Shown here: in pieces, positions 23,842-35,573 of the stretch
How positions within the stretch are numbered: position 1 is the first letter of the stretch
Layout of the letters: each line of letters starts with the position of its first letter
NCBI RefSeq assembly: GCF_040712315.1
Contig: NC_134016.1
Span: 3,077,501-3,141,500 of the forward strand
Direction of reading: 5' to 3'
Length of the DNA stretch: 64,000 nucleotides
From: Castanea sativa
Taxonomy: Eukaryota; Streptophyta; Magnoliopsida; Fagales; Fagaceae
Notes under the pieces: generated by a model
The model's input: the letters and a program-made list of their open reading frames with translations, nothing else
What the model was told of the DNA's origin: nothing
Databases searched by the model: none
Made by a program: the position numbers and the translations under genes

Positions 23842-24135
23842 TTAGTGGAACCGCCGTGGAAGCTTTGCCGCCTCAATCTCGTGCGTGAACAGTGATCTAG
23901 AGATCTGATTTAACGCCTTGCTCATGGCGTCATTTCTCAGGCCTTTATGAGGTAGGCTTTTATACCTCCGTTTGTGATGGCGCTCCTTGTCATAGGAGAA
24001 GGACTCGCTGGGTGGGGTCCTTGACCTCGGACTATAACTGGCATCCTTTCCATCTTCAAAGGAAACGTTAGAGTTGGAGGGGTTTCTTTTTCTCCGTGCA
24101 TGGCGCAACTTCCTCTTTAGGTGGTCAACCTCCAA
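23842..24135 (-). pseudogene. N-terminal gag fragment
   Basis: 97 codons with LKRKLRHARRKRNPS and KGLRNDAMSKALNQISRS, aligned by eye with LKRKLRRARRKSSPS and RGLGNDAMSRALHQLSKS of the first element. It stops where the first element continues with its gag core, so it cannot give a functional gag. Confidence 0.85.
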
Positions 24136-24363
24136 CTGTAGGGCTCTAGTGTCCTCATCGCGAGAAAGGTGGCCCTTACCCCGGGGCTGACTCCTACTAG
24201 TTTAGGCAGTATGCACACTCCCTTCCCTATTCCTTCTACGCTCGAGGTTGACAAAGGGATTTTCACATTGGGACCCTTTAGATTCTGCCTGATGTGGACC
24301 TAAACCTACCATTGTTGACTGTTGCACTCACTATCACTCAAGCTCTCCCCATAGATGGCGCAA

Positions 24364-25114
24364 TGCCCAAAATGAATGGGATTTGGTCCAATGAGCCCTG
24401 AATAATAATTTTGTTGAGAGTGGGTTGAAGAACTAGACCCTAATGAATTTGACAATGGCTAGCATGGATTTAAAGGATGATCACACAAAAATAAGAAACA
24501 GTGTTCTTAACGAATTTTGTTGTCCAAGGAGGTAAATCTCCATATAAATCAATTAAAACGGTTACAAGTACAATTTTGATGACTACAGTGTTCTCTTCTG
24601 AATTTTTTGATCCCCTCCTCATGGTGGGTTTCTTCCATTATATATCTCCCTTTGGACCATCTTGATCCTACACTTGTCGATCATTTGAGCCCTTACTTGA
24701 GTGTCTGTCCCATCAAACACCCTCTTTGGATTTCTGTGAGTCGTGGTAGCCAAGGTAGCTCTGTACAAGGGTCTTCTCCACATAAATGCTGCTAGAAAAG
24801 TAGCTGGAGTGCATTTAATGCGGTGGTAGCAGCTTTTCCTTAGATATTTTTGGGTTTCATTCCTTCTCGTATGTCCATAAGGCACGTCCATATTACTAGA
24901 GCTTCTTGTAGGGTCACTCTGTTGCTAGAATACATATTTGAGCTGCATTCATCATATCCGAGGAGAGATTCCTCCTCGGACCACCTTTTATTCATCCCTA
25001 ACTTATAAGACTCTAGGCTGGAATCCCCAGTAACCATTAATTTCTCATCGGACAACTCACGTTCTCAGCCAAGGCCCAGGGCCCAATATATGATTTGGGC
25101 CCTTTAACCTTACA
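24364..25114 (-). repeat. LTR of the truncated gypsy element
   Basis: Begins TGTAAGGTTAAAGGGCCC and ends GGGCA next to the primer site. Its length is close to that of the 753-bp LTR of the first element. The Tat-like motif TCCTCGGA recurs inside. Confidence 0.75.
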
Positions 25115-25340
25115 ATTAATATTTAAGAATATAACTATATATCAAAGTTAATCATTTTGTATTCAATATGAACTATAGTTAATATATCAATACTACAATT
25201 CGGCCCCCCCAAGTAAAATTTTCTGGCTACGCCCCAGTTTAACAAGTTTTTAAAAGAGTGCTTATGAATGCCAGGCTAAAATATTTCCAAATAAAAAAAA
25301 GAAAGAAATGCCTCTCTATTATTGCACACAGAGATACTAA

Positions 25341-25474
25341 AGGCCCGTTTGGTACATGTGTTTAAACACTTGTTTTTAGTTTTTAAATAACATTACACGT
25401 ATTTTCACACACTTTTTCACCCATACATATTTCCAAAAAAACTGAAAACTGTTGTTTAAACACACATACGCCCT
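25341..25474. mobile_element. Short hAT-like MITE
   Basis: The ends AGGCCCGTTTGGTACATG and CACATACGCCCT are imperfect inverted repeats, and TGTTTAAACA-like blocks face each other inside. GTTTGG-type ends are common in plant hAT MITEs. A convincing 8-bp duplication was not found, so the boundaries are approximate. Confidence 0.5.
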
Positions 25475-27301
25475 AATTTTTTTACTTGGTTTCCTAGATA
25501 TTGGAGTGATCTTACTTTTTTTCCCAGTATAAAATAGTGCTCATTATTATAACCTAGGCATTTCATCCAAAAGCGATAAGACTTAAAAGCATAATTCAAA
25601 GAAGACTGATATAAATGCTCTTCAAGTTCAAGGTTGCCAAATGAAAAATTAAAAATAGCGGCAAGAACAGTTGTCATACCTGAAGTTTTTGAATGAGAGA
25701 AACTTCGCTAAATCAATACTAGTAAATCTTTCTACAAAAGGCATTATAAACACAACTTATTCCTAGTAACAAAGAAGTGAGAACATTCTAATGCAAGCTC
25801 ATGTCATGAGCAGCTAGGGATGAACGCAACTTGAGCTGCCATGAGGGATATGTAGCAAGCACTAATCAACAGAAGGATATGAATAGTCACTGTGAGGACA
25901 CTAATCGGACTTATCCGCTTTGGGGAGCCAGTCCCTCACGGTTTCATTTCAGGCGACATGGGAACGTACGGATCTTCACCCTCTTTGAAATTTGTGTAAT
26001 AAATGGTGAAACGATAATAAATGGATTTGACATGCACCTTGTAGCGCTTTCCCTTTCGTTCTTTTGAAGCGTGTGTTTCCTGCAAACACAACATCCAAAA
26101 GCCACAATAGGATGCTACAATCTCTTGCATGTCTTCCTCTCCTTCCTACCAAAGTTTACCTTCATGGACTTTTGATTGTGATGGATCATGCTTTACTACA
26201 TGCTTGGGTTGCAGATTGAGCCATTTTTCCTTATAATATCATACTATTTCAAATGAGTTACTGGTTGTACTAGTCCATTGTGGCATATTATGAGGTTACC
26301 GAACCCTTTGTTAGGTCACTCTCCATTTTGCCACACATATCTTTTTTAGTTCATCATGGCAGGACTTGGGTTGATTTCCTTAGGTTTTATTGGTTCGCTT
26401 GTTTAGGTTCACATCTTGGGCCATTGTGGGCTTTTGATGTGGGGCTTGGTTTAGCAAGCTTAGAGTTATTGGCCTGTTTTTATGGGTAGCACTTATTAGG
26501 ACTTGGGGTCCAAACCACCTACTCATAAGTTTGAACCCCTCACTCGGCATCAACATTAATATGAGAGGAAAGTGTGTTGCACCAAGTGCACTAAATAATT
26601 TCTTAGCTTAGGCCTAAGCCAACTATAATAATTTTTTAAAAAAATAGATAGATAGTGGGAGAGAGGGAGATAGGATGCAATCCTTTAAAATTCTTAAGTG
26701 CTAGTTAAAATAGGTGGTGTGGGTTTAAAATTTGAATGTCTCAATTGAAAATACCAAGAGGTGTTAGTTGAGCTACAAGAAACCTGGCGGGTGGAAACCA
26801 ACTTAATAAATTGAGATTCTCTAAAATTCTTAATATTTTTTTCACCATAAAGTTTTTAAAATACTAACTATTTATTAGTAACAATGGGATTATAATGGTG
26901 GTGCAATTGAGTGTATGTAAAACGATTACCAAACCAACCAACGTGGTAATGCAATATATGCTGTCACATCAATCAAAAAGACAATAAACTTTGGAGAATA
27001 ATTCTAACATATTTCTTAAGTAAAATCTTTGGTTACAGTTAAATAAGACTAATTAAGTAAGAACAGCACCACCTTAACCTTCATGATTTAACACATGATT
27101 TGTACTTCGTTTTGCTCATATAATCTGACGCTAGGATTTGTTTTTAATTGGTAGTTTATTTCAGTTGTAGCAAATTAAAGTGACGTTATGTGGAATTCTT
27201 ATAAAGAGAACTAAGCTTCAAACCACTCTCCCCAATTATTTTAATATTTAAATACCCACACAAAAAAAAGCAAGTAAAATAGAACCCATCTAATAAGCTA
27301 G
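25475..27301. other. No gene recognised
   Basis: AT-rich DNA with short frames only. No domain motif, tRNA-like sequence or paired terminal repeats were found. It ends at the stop codon of the desaturase pseudogene. Confidence 0.45.
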
Positions 27302-27579
27302 CTACACCACTCTACCAGAAATCCAGCTGAAAGGAATACTGGGTGCTTTTTGAGCCTTTGCTATAGCTCTCTCCTCAAGCCTTCTCGTCCTTTGAGCCAA
27401 CCTACATACGTAGTCCTAGCTAGGACTACCAATTGTAAGTCCAGTAAGCTTCTCTACCTTCCATTTAGCCACCAAAAGTTCCACAATTTCTCCATAGTCC
27501 CTAGCCGTGTAGACCCCAATCCTAGATGCAACCATAGCAAAGTGATCAAAAAGATTGTGGTCATGGCCATCATACATCA

Positions 27580-27772
27580 TGTTAACGTATGTATAGTATT
27601 GTGGGCTTGGCCCAACTAGGTTACTTACTTGTATAGCACACATTGTACTACACTCTTACTTGTACTGCACTCATATTTACTTGTACAACACTCATATGCC
27701 CCTTATATAAAGGCACTCATGTATATTATTTCAGTGTGAAATACAATACTATTGAATTCAGTATTTCTAACA
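27580..27772 (+). repeat. 5' LTR of the copia element
   Basis: 193 bp, TG to CA, with a TATA-like tatataaagg near 27710. It is followed directly by the primer site. Confidence 0.95.
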
Positions 27773-27784
27773 TGGTATCAGAAT
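27773..27784 (+). promoter_or_regulatory. Primer binding site, initiator tRNA-Met
   Basis: TGGTATCAGAAT directly follows the 5' LTR and matches the classic TGGTATCAGAGC site, apart from the last two bases. Confidence 0.85.
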
Positions 27785-28393
27785 CACTACTCTGACATTT
27801 TCTTAGCAGTTTTGTTTTTATTGGTGTAACTCCATTCTTAATTTTGTTTCTGCTGTCACAACAACTGCCACAGCCTTTCGCCGTTGAACCTTCAAGTCTT
27901 CTAGACATCGTCCTGGGGTTCTGGATCTGTAGCAGCCGCCGTTGAGGAGTTCGAACATTGCAAAGACCACTGCCTTTTCCGGCACCGCCGTGAATATTGC
28001 TCCGATAAATTTTTCGAAGGTACCACAAAGATCGTCTTGCTCCAATCTACCTGTTCGTGGAAGCCTCGTAGCCATCAGAGACCACCTGCGCCGCCACACG
28101 CCGCTCAAAGAACCTGCGCTAAAGCTCACGTGCCTCACGCGTCGTCATCCTTCCAGGCTGACGTCATCCGTGACGTCATCAGTGCCACGTCAGCCCTAGT
28201 TGACATCAGCATCCAGTCACCTACTGACGTCAGCGACACGTCATCATGCTGACGTCATCATTGATCGACCGTTGACTGACCGTTGACCGTTGACTTTTTT
28301 CCAGAGTTGACTTTTTGCAGCCCAGGTTGTCCTTACTCAGTTTTTCACGTAGATTTCATTTTTGCAGTCTGTTTTTGCATATTGTGTCTCTAA

Positions 28394-31300
28394 ATGGATA
28401 AAAAGGATGTTTTTCTTCCTTACCCCATCAATACTGTATTGGAGGGGACTAGGAATTACTTATCTTAGTCTCAAGCTATGCGTAGTTTTCTTAAGGGTCG
28501 CATGCTCTGGCATTATTGTACTGGTGCAATCACTATTCCAGTGAAGGGGGCAAGTGAAGAAGATACTGTCTTCCTCAGTCGCATGATTGAATAGGATAGT
28601 CACAATCACATGATCCTCACATGGATTCGAAACACTTCCATTCCCTCCATCTCCAATTTGTTGGGCAGCTTTGATGATGCGAAATCAGCATGGGATATGT
28701 TAGCCAAAAGATACTCTACTACTCACAGATCCATGAAATATCAGATAGTGGTTGAATTGCATCAACTCAAGCAAGAACCGGGGCAGTCCATCAATGACTA
28801 CCATGATCAGCTTCGCTTCATTTGGGACCAAATTGACCTTTCTGATCCAACTTGGGCATGCTCAAAAGATGCTTAACAATATGCTGCTATTAGAGATGAA
28901 TTTCGTCTCTATGAGTTCCTGATGTCACTCCACAAGGACTATGAGCCCATTCGAGGTCAACTTCTTAATCGTTGTCCTCCTCCCTCTCTTGATACTGCTG
29001 TGAACGAGTTAGTAAGAGAAGAAGCTCGCCTTGCAACTCTTCAAGCCCAGGATAAGTTTAATGTTCTGGCCCTTACTCCTTCTTCTCCACCCATAGAGCA
29101 ACCTCAGCACTCAGGTGATCCATCTGGCTCCAGCAATCGTCGCAGACAGATCAACAAAATGTTCTACAACTATTGCAAGCGTCTTGGCCACACTATTGAG
29201 ACTTGTTACCGTCGCAACAAATCTATTGTTGCAATTGCTAATACTGAGTCTACTCTGCCAATGCCTACCATTTCAGCTGAGTCCTAGTCTTTTGGATCCA
29301 CTATCAACCTCTCACCCACTGAACTATAGGAGATCATAGCTCAGGCTGTTCATATGGCTAGTAATGCATCTCTTTCCACTGCTTTCTCAGTTTTACCTGG
29401 TAAGTCTCAAACTTAGCTTTTTGATTCTGCCTGTTGCAATCACATGACACCTCACTCGTCCTTATTCTCCAAACTTGACCCTGCTCCACATCCCCTAAAT
29501 ATTCACATAGCTGATGGTTCCACCATGCATGGGAATAGTCTAGGTTTTGTTTCGACCTCCAACCTCTCTGTTCCTAGGGTCTACCATGTTCCTGACCTAT
29601 CCTATAATTTGTGTTCTGTGGAACAATTACCTGAACTAGGTTATCGCCTTATATTTGACTATTCTGGGTGTATTGTGCAGGATTCGAGGACGAGGCAAGA
29701 GCTTGGGATCGGCCCTAGAGTTGGGCGTATGTTTCCCGTGGACAATCTTTATCTTCCACCTGTTGCTCCGGTTTCTGTTGCTGCTGCTGCCACTGCGGTG
29801 TCTTCCTTACCCTCTCTCTCACTTTGGCACTCTCGTCTTGGTCATGCACCCTCTTCTCGGGTACAACAGTTAGCTTCTAAGGGTCTGTTAGATTCTGTGT
29901 CCAAAGACAATTTTGATTGTACTTTATGCCAGTTAGGAAAACAGCCAGCTTTACCTTTTAATAATAGTGACTCTATTTCTAATAGTATTTTTGAGTTAGT
30001 TCATTCTGATGTTTGGAGACCTTCTCCTGTTGCTAGTATTGGTGGATCTCGATATTTTGTTGTTTTTATCGATAATTATTCTCGTTACAGTTGGATATTT
30101 CCTATGAAATCTCGTTTTGAAATTTTGCCAATATATAGTAACTTTGCAAAAATGGTTGAAACCCAATTCCCCAAAAGAATCAAAATTTTTCGTTCTGATA
30201 ATGCTCTTGAATATACTCAATATGCTTTTCAAGCTCTGTTACACTCCTATGGCACTGTACATCATCTAACCTGTCCAGGTACCTCTCAGCAAAATGGTCG
30301 AGCTGAACGAAAACTTCGTCATATTCTTGACACTGTTCGTGCTCTTCTTCTTTCTGCCAAGGTTCCTTTCCCATTCTGGGGTGAAGCTGCTCTTCATGCT
30401 GTTCACACTATTAACCGAATTCCAAGCACTGTCATCCATAATCAAACTCCGTATGAGCGCCTCTTTGGGTCACCCCTTGACTATCATCACCTTCGCTCCT
30501 TTGAATCTGCTTGTTTTGTTCTTCTTCAGCCTCATGAGCATAACAAACTTGAGCCTCGATCTAGACTTTGTTGTTTCCTTGGATATGGCGAAGCACAAAA
30601 GGGGTATCGGTGTTATGATCCTGTCTCTCATCGTCTTCGTGTTTCTTGTAATGTTGTCTTCTGGGAACACCGCTTGTTTGTTGAACTCTCCCATTTTTAG
30701 TCTTCCCTTACTACCTTGTCTGTACTTGAAGTCTTTCCAGAGGAGTCTCATGTTCCTTCTCCAAATCCTCTTGATCCTCCTTTGGACTTCTCTATTCAAC
30801 CTCCAGATCCTTTTGATGCCTATTCTGGACAGGTCGAAGATGAACAAATTGATGACGAGCTACCCCAACTTGAGCCTAGGTCCCCCGCTCCTGCTCCGCC
30901 TGAAGATCCTCCATAAGACCTTCCACCTCCACAAGACATTCCACCTCGTCACTCAACCCGGGTAAGATCCATTCCTACACATTTACTTGATTATCATTGT
31001 TACACTGCACTTGCTACACTCCACGAGCCTCAAACCTATCGTGAGGCCTCCATTGACCCTTTATGGTAGATTGCAATGAAAGAAGAACTTGATACATTAA
31101 CCAAAAACCATACTTGGGACCTGTTTACTCTCCCTCCTAGACAGTCTGTGGTTGATTGCAAGTGGATCTACAAGATTAAGACTCGCTCAGATGGGTCCAT
31201 TGAGCGCTATAAGGCTCGTCTTATTGCAAAAGGTTTTACACAGGAGTATGGGATTGATTATGAAGAGACCTTTGCTCCAGTTGCTCGCATCTCATCTGTT

Positions 31301-32584
31301 CGTGCCCTCCTAGCTGTTGTTGCTGCTAGAAAATTGGATCTTTTTCAGATGGATGTTAAAAATGCATTCCTTAATGAGGATTTGAGTGAAGAAGTTTACA
31401 TGCAACCTCCTCTAGGTCTCTCCATTGAATCAAACAAGGTTTTCTGCCTTTGACGTGCATTGTATGGTCTTAAACAAGCTCCTTGAGCCTAGTTTGAAAA
31501 TTTTAGCTCTACCATCTTTTTCTTGGGTTACACTGCCAGTCCTTATGATGCTGCCTTATTTTTTTGTCGTACTAATAAAGGCACCATTCTACTTCTCCTC
31601 TATGTGGATGATATGATCATAACTGGTGATGACCTTAGTGGCATACAAGAACTCAAGGATTTTCTCAATCAGCAGTTTGAGATGAAAGATCTTGGACACC
31701 CTAGCTATTTCTTGGGTCTTGAAATCACTTGTTCCTCAGATGGTCTTTATATTACTCAAGCCAAGTATGCCTCTAACCTTTTGTCTCATGCTAGACTCAC
31801 TAACAGCAAGACTGTTGACACTCCAGTTGAGCTTAATGCGCATCTGACTCCCTCGAGGGGGAAACCATTGTCTAATCCTTCTCTTTATAGACGATTGGTT
31901 GGCAGCCTAGTCTATCTCACAGTTACTCATCCAGACATTTCCTATGTTGTTCATCAGGTCAGCCAGTATCTGTCTGCTCCACGATCGACTCACTATGCTG
32001 CTGTTCTGCGCATTCTTCGATACTTGAAGGGCACTTTCTTCCATGGCCTTTTCTACTCAGCTCAATCTCCTCTTGTACTCCGTGCATTCTCTGATGTTGA
32101 TTGGGCAGGAGATCCTACTGATCGTAGGTCCACCATTGGCTATTGTTTTCTCCTTGGCTCTTCCTTGATTTCTTGGCAAAGTAAGAAACAAACATTTGTG
32201 GCCCACTCTAGTACTGAAGCAGAATATCATGTTCTTGCTGATACCACATTTGAGCTCCTTTGGTTACGATGGCTTCTTAAGGACTTAGGTGTGTCTACAT
32301 CCTTTGCTACTCCTCTTTATTGTGATAATCAGAGTGTCATTCACGTTGCTCACAGTGATGTCTTCCATGAACGAACTAAACATATCGAGATTGATTGTCA
32401 TTTTATCCATTATCATCTTGTTCATGTTTCTCTCAAGCTCTTCTCCGTCTCCTCTAAAGATCGACTTGCAAACATCTTCACCAAGTCCCATCCTAAGGGA
32501 CGCCTTCGTGATTTAGTTCACCAAGTCCCATCCACCTTGAGTTTGAGTGGGGCTGTTAACGTATGTATAGTATTGTGGGCTTGA
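28394..32584 (+). pseudogene. Copia gag-pol polyprotein with twelve in-frame stops
   Basis: One frame runs from the ATG at 28394 into the 3' LTR without a frameshift. Gag (UBN2-type) has a knuckle in which the first Cys is Tyr (YNYCKRLGHTIETC, near 29170). Protease begins near 29415 (LFDSACCNHMT, where the second Ser/Gly is unusual). Next come GAG-pre-integrase (LWHSRLGH) and an integrase core with DNYSRYSW, SDNALEY and GRAERK. Reverse transcriptase has KARLIAKGFTQ and LYVDDMI. RNase H has HSSTEAEY and ANIFTKS. Stops: 28466, 28592, 28874, 29285, 29327, 29414, 30698, 30914, 31067, 31451, 31484 and 31490. Most replace expected Trp, Gln or Arg. The element cannot code for its own movement. Confidence 0.95.
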
Positions 32585-32752
32585 CCCAATTAGGTTACTT
32601 ACTTGTATAGCACACATTATACTACACTTTTACTTGTACTTGTACTGCACTCATATTTACTTGTACAGCACTCATATGCCTCCTATATAAAGGCACTCAT
32701 GTATATTATTTCAGTGTGAAATACAATACTATTGAATTCAGTATTTCTAACA
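32554..32752 (+). repeat. 3' LTR of the copia element
   Basis: 199 bp. A purine-rich GTTTGAGTGGGGC lies just before it and serves as polypurine tract. It has one extra ACTTGT unit compared with the 5' LTR. Confidence 0.95.
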
Positions 32753-32857
32753 CATCAAATGGGCTGGCATTGAGATTTTCCTCCTCATTAGGTCTGCAAA
32801 GGCTATTACCATATCATTTGGATTGAGCTCAAAAAGCTTTTCAGCTATTTTTGTATA

Positions 32858-33036
32858 GGACAAGACTTAGGTATAGTACTTAGGCGTTGTTCTTTAGGTT
32901 CTCCTCTTAAAATTCAACCATGTAGTTACTTAACTAAAAAATATACTTTCATTCTATGAGAAAAAATCCACTTGTCTAACTCTTAAGAGGAGAACCTAAC
33001 GAACAGTACCTAAGATATTGTACCTAAGTTTTGTCC
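32858..33036. mobile_element. 179-bp Mutator-type MITE in the desaturase exon
   Basis: Inverted ends run about 60 bp (GGACAAGACTTAGGTATAGT facing its complement at the right), with GGTTCTCCTCTTAA and TTAAGAGGAGAACC inside. The 9-bp target duplication TTTTGTATA is perfect (32849-32857 and 33037-33045). Removing the MITE and one copy restores continuous desaturase coding around AYTKIAEK. A sister copy lies at 40397-40575. Confidence 0.93.
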
Positions 33037-33317
33037 TTTTGTATAAGCAGTTTCATGGCGCTTCTCATCTGAGGCTATTATGCCACATATATGTCAAGCT
33101 TTATGTCCCCATGTTGCATGGCCAGCTTGACTGTGTTCCAATGAGAAATAAATGTTGCTCGTTCTTGGAATGATGTGTAAATGGTTAAAAGGTATGGATC
33201 ATGCCCGAGGCCAAGATCCTAGGTACAAAATGCACATCAAGTTAATCCATTCAAATTTTAAGAGTAAAGATCTCCATCCAACACTGTAATAGTTTAATAA
33301 GGAATGTAATATAAAAG

Positions 33318-33593
33318 AGTTAAATTACCGATTCTCCCAAAAGTTTCAACTGTTAGGAAATGATGAATTTAATCACTTAACCATAAGTCTAACACTCTCC
33401 CTAACTTGTGGGCCTAAACTTTCCCTTTATAAGTGGGGGCTCAACAAGTGGGAATTTAACATTTTAAATGGGAGGTAGAATAAAACCAGGGATCCAACTT
33501 AGGATCTCCTACTCTGATACCATGTTAAATTAGTCCCAAAAGTTTAAGCTGTTAGGAAATGATAAATTTAATTACTTAATCATAAGTCTAACA
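33318..33593 (-). mobile_element. TRIM retrotransposon in the desaturase intron
   Basis: Two direct terminal repeats of about 71-77 bp (33523-33593 and 33318-33394) flank a short interior. On the minus strand the first repeat begins TGTTAGACTTATG, ends TTTAACA and is followed by TGGTATCAGAG, the initiator tRNA-Met primer site. The 5-bp duplication AAAAG flanks both sides (33313-33317 and 33594-33598). It has no coding capacity. Confidence 0.9.
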
Positions 33594-34970
33594 AAAAGCA
33601 AGGCTTAACTCATCAATGGCTATTTTAGGATTGTGATGCGAACTTCTTGTGACATTGTTAAAGAGAGTTGCAATTATTAATTGCATGAGTTATAGATTAA
33701 AAGTTGGTCAAAGAAATTATTTCAATTTTGAAAATCAGGAACTGCTCTGATTGATTTTGCACCTATGTGATAACTGATAGTCAAATCTAATAATTAGAAC
33801 AGCCAAGGGGTAAAATTGAAATTTAAATAGGTATATAAAAATTTCTTTCACAAAAGAAAGAAAAATTATATAACTATTTAAAAGGTTAAAGATGTAAGTG
33901 GTTATGACTGAATCACGTTAACCTTTTTTTTTTTTTTTTCAATCATAACCTTCTTTAAGTTTTTTAATATTTGATATTTTATGAAAGTGCAAAAGAGAAA
34001 ATTATTAGTGTAATTTTTAAATTATTAAATTTAGCATTTTTTGTATAACTTAAAATTTTTGAAGAATCTGTATTAGTGTTTAAAATCTCACCATTCCTGA
34101 CCGAATCAAGTACTGAGTTGTCTTCTCAATTTGTTTCATGTCCACTCTTCCAGAAAGGAAAAGATACTTATTAAGAAGATCACCATGCCTGTTTTCTTCT
34201 ACACTTCATGCCCTAGCCCAAATTGCCCAAGGTGTGTTATCTACACCAGTTTCATCGTGAAAAATTTCAGTGGAATTAATTTGAGTTTGGTAAGTTGGAA
34301 GGACTTCTTCTGTGATCATATCACCCACTAAGGTAACAAGGTACTCATCCAGAATGTCTCTTGTTCTCTCCCTTAATTCATGAACTTGCTCAATAAATCC
34401 ATCTGAGGCAAAATCTTGTGGTTGCCAACATTTCTCAACAGGTTTTAGAATAGTTAGGACATTGTTTTTAGTCCAACCCTCCATAGATTTGAAAATTTCA
34501 ACCTTCTTAGGTGATACGGGACAGACTTTGTTGACATTGAATTCATTAGGATAACCTAAACACTTTTCTACTTCTCTAAATCCAACAAAAAAGAGACAAA
34601 AGTTATTAATGTTAGGATGTTGAAGCTAAAATGCAAGCCATGGTCAAATTAAATGCAATATGAAAACCATTATAGGTGATTTAGAATTGCTATGCCAAAT
34701 GCATCCATCATTTATTAATAAGGTATATAGTTTAACATCTTGTAGGGGTTGATTTCAAGTGAGCCCAAGAAAAATGGGAATGACCCAATTAACCAAGGTT
34801 CAAAAGAGAAGGGAATCAAGTCCAAACTCAGTCTAGACGTCCAATGGAGGCTAATGGTACATAGCAAAGAAAGCGGCTCAAAGACATGAACTCATAAGAG
34901 GTAAAATAAATTAACAATACTTCCAATATCTATCAGTGTCAAACGCAAGACGAGGAAAGCATAGGACAAG

Positions 34971-34973
<3 letters not shown>

Positions 34974-35011
<38 letters not shown>
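34974..35011. repeat. (GA)n microsatellite
   Basis: About 19 GA units, uninterrupted. Confidence 0.97.
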
Positions 35012-35015
<4 letters not shown>

Positions 35016-35434
35016 GGTAAAGTAAGTGTTTTAGGTAAGATGCTCCAAAGATCCAGGATGGAAAGCTTCATTTTTGTTTTTGCTTAGGTATCAGGGTGGG
35101 TTGATTTAATCACAATTTGAGTAATTTTTTTTACTAACCATTCTAGGTCAAAATGGAACTTAGGGAACTTGCTGAATTTGCCAAAGCTCGTTAGACAGCA
35201 TTAAATGAAGTGGGCTTACTTCTCATGGCTAGATATAGTCAAGCCGAATTTATAGTCGCATATAACAAGTCATCGGCTCACTTAGCAAGTTTTTGTATCT
35301 TCGGTCCATGTTAAACCAACACACACCCAATCTTTTCCCTCCATACCGTACTCCTTTACTTTTCCCATTAAAGCACATTGAGTCCATGCATAAGATGAGA
35401 TAGGATTTTACAAAATGAAAATTCTGACGGAAAT

Positions 35435-35573
35435 CCTTAGGGCATTAGTTAATAATCCATTTAAAGAAAGTTTTTATAAGAAAAAAAAATTTATGTTTTG
35501 ACAACTTTTTCATTTCCCATAAAAGTAGTATCAAAACTTTCTTAAAATGGATTGTTAACCAGTATGCTAAGGG
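35435..35573. mobile_element. Small MITE, hairpin-forming
   Basis: The ends CCTTAGGGCATTAGTTAATA and the complement of GGATTGTTAACCAGTATGCT are inverted over about 40 bp, with AGAAAGTTTT and AAAACTTTCT facing inside. No clear target duplication. A single related arm appears at 41345-41380. Confidence 0.6.

Larger units (their letters stand above)
23842..25114 (-). mobile_element. Truncated second gypsy element: LTR, primer site, start of gag
   Basis: Read on the minus strand: an LTR of 751 bp (25114-24364), a primer site resembling TTGCGCCATCTATGGGG, a leader, and the start of gag (24135-23842). The element then ends abruptly and pol and the 3' LTR are missing. Gag resembles that of the element at 933-12136 but is clearly a different family. 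No target duplication was found, as expected for a deletion. Confidence 0.8.
27580..32752 (+). mobile_element. Full-length Ty1/copia LTR retrotransposon
   Basis: LTRs at 27580-27772 (193 bp) and 32554-32752 (199 bp) begin TGTTAACG and end TAACA. They differ by seven substitutions and a 6-bp repeat unit. The target duplication CATCA is perfect at 27575-27579 and 32753-32757. It lies inside exon 3 of the desaturase pseudogene, in the opposite orientation. Very short LTRs and one gag-pol frame fit the Ale/Retrofit group, but that placement is an inference. Confidence 0.97.
27302..34575 (-). pseudogene. SAD: Stearoyl-ACP desaturase pseudogene with three insertions
   Basis: This is the plastid di-iron enzyme that introduces the Delta9 double bond into stearoyl-ACP. 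Exon 2 (34575-34092) encodes EIFKSMEGW, LKPVEKCWQPQDF and EENRH, an iron-binding motif, and ends at SGM before a GTGAGA donor. Exon 3 (from 33218) has [19 protein letters not shown] (the second iron motif), [18 protein letters not shown] and GVYTARDY. It ends PSIPFSW then a TAG at 27302. A copia element interrupts exon 3 at the codons for MPAHLM-YDG with a CATCA duplication, and a 179-bp MITE interrupts AYT-KIAEK. The intron holds a TRIM. There is a TGA at the conserved Trp before EENRH, a one-base deletion before DEKRHE, and a TAG near 27413. Four residues are missing after QPQDF. The transit-peptide exon was not found. The gene is dead, but both metal-binding motifs remain readable. Confidence 0.92.

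Noticed and set aside
25831..26489. Short frames at 25831-26067 and 26280-26489
   Set aside because: No similarity to a known family is visible, and there are no splice or repeat structures to support a gene.
1733..32584. Repeat-induced point mutation as the cause of stop codons
   Set aside because: RIP is a fungal process. All genes here are plant-type, and ordinary deamination of methylated cytosine explains the pattern.
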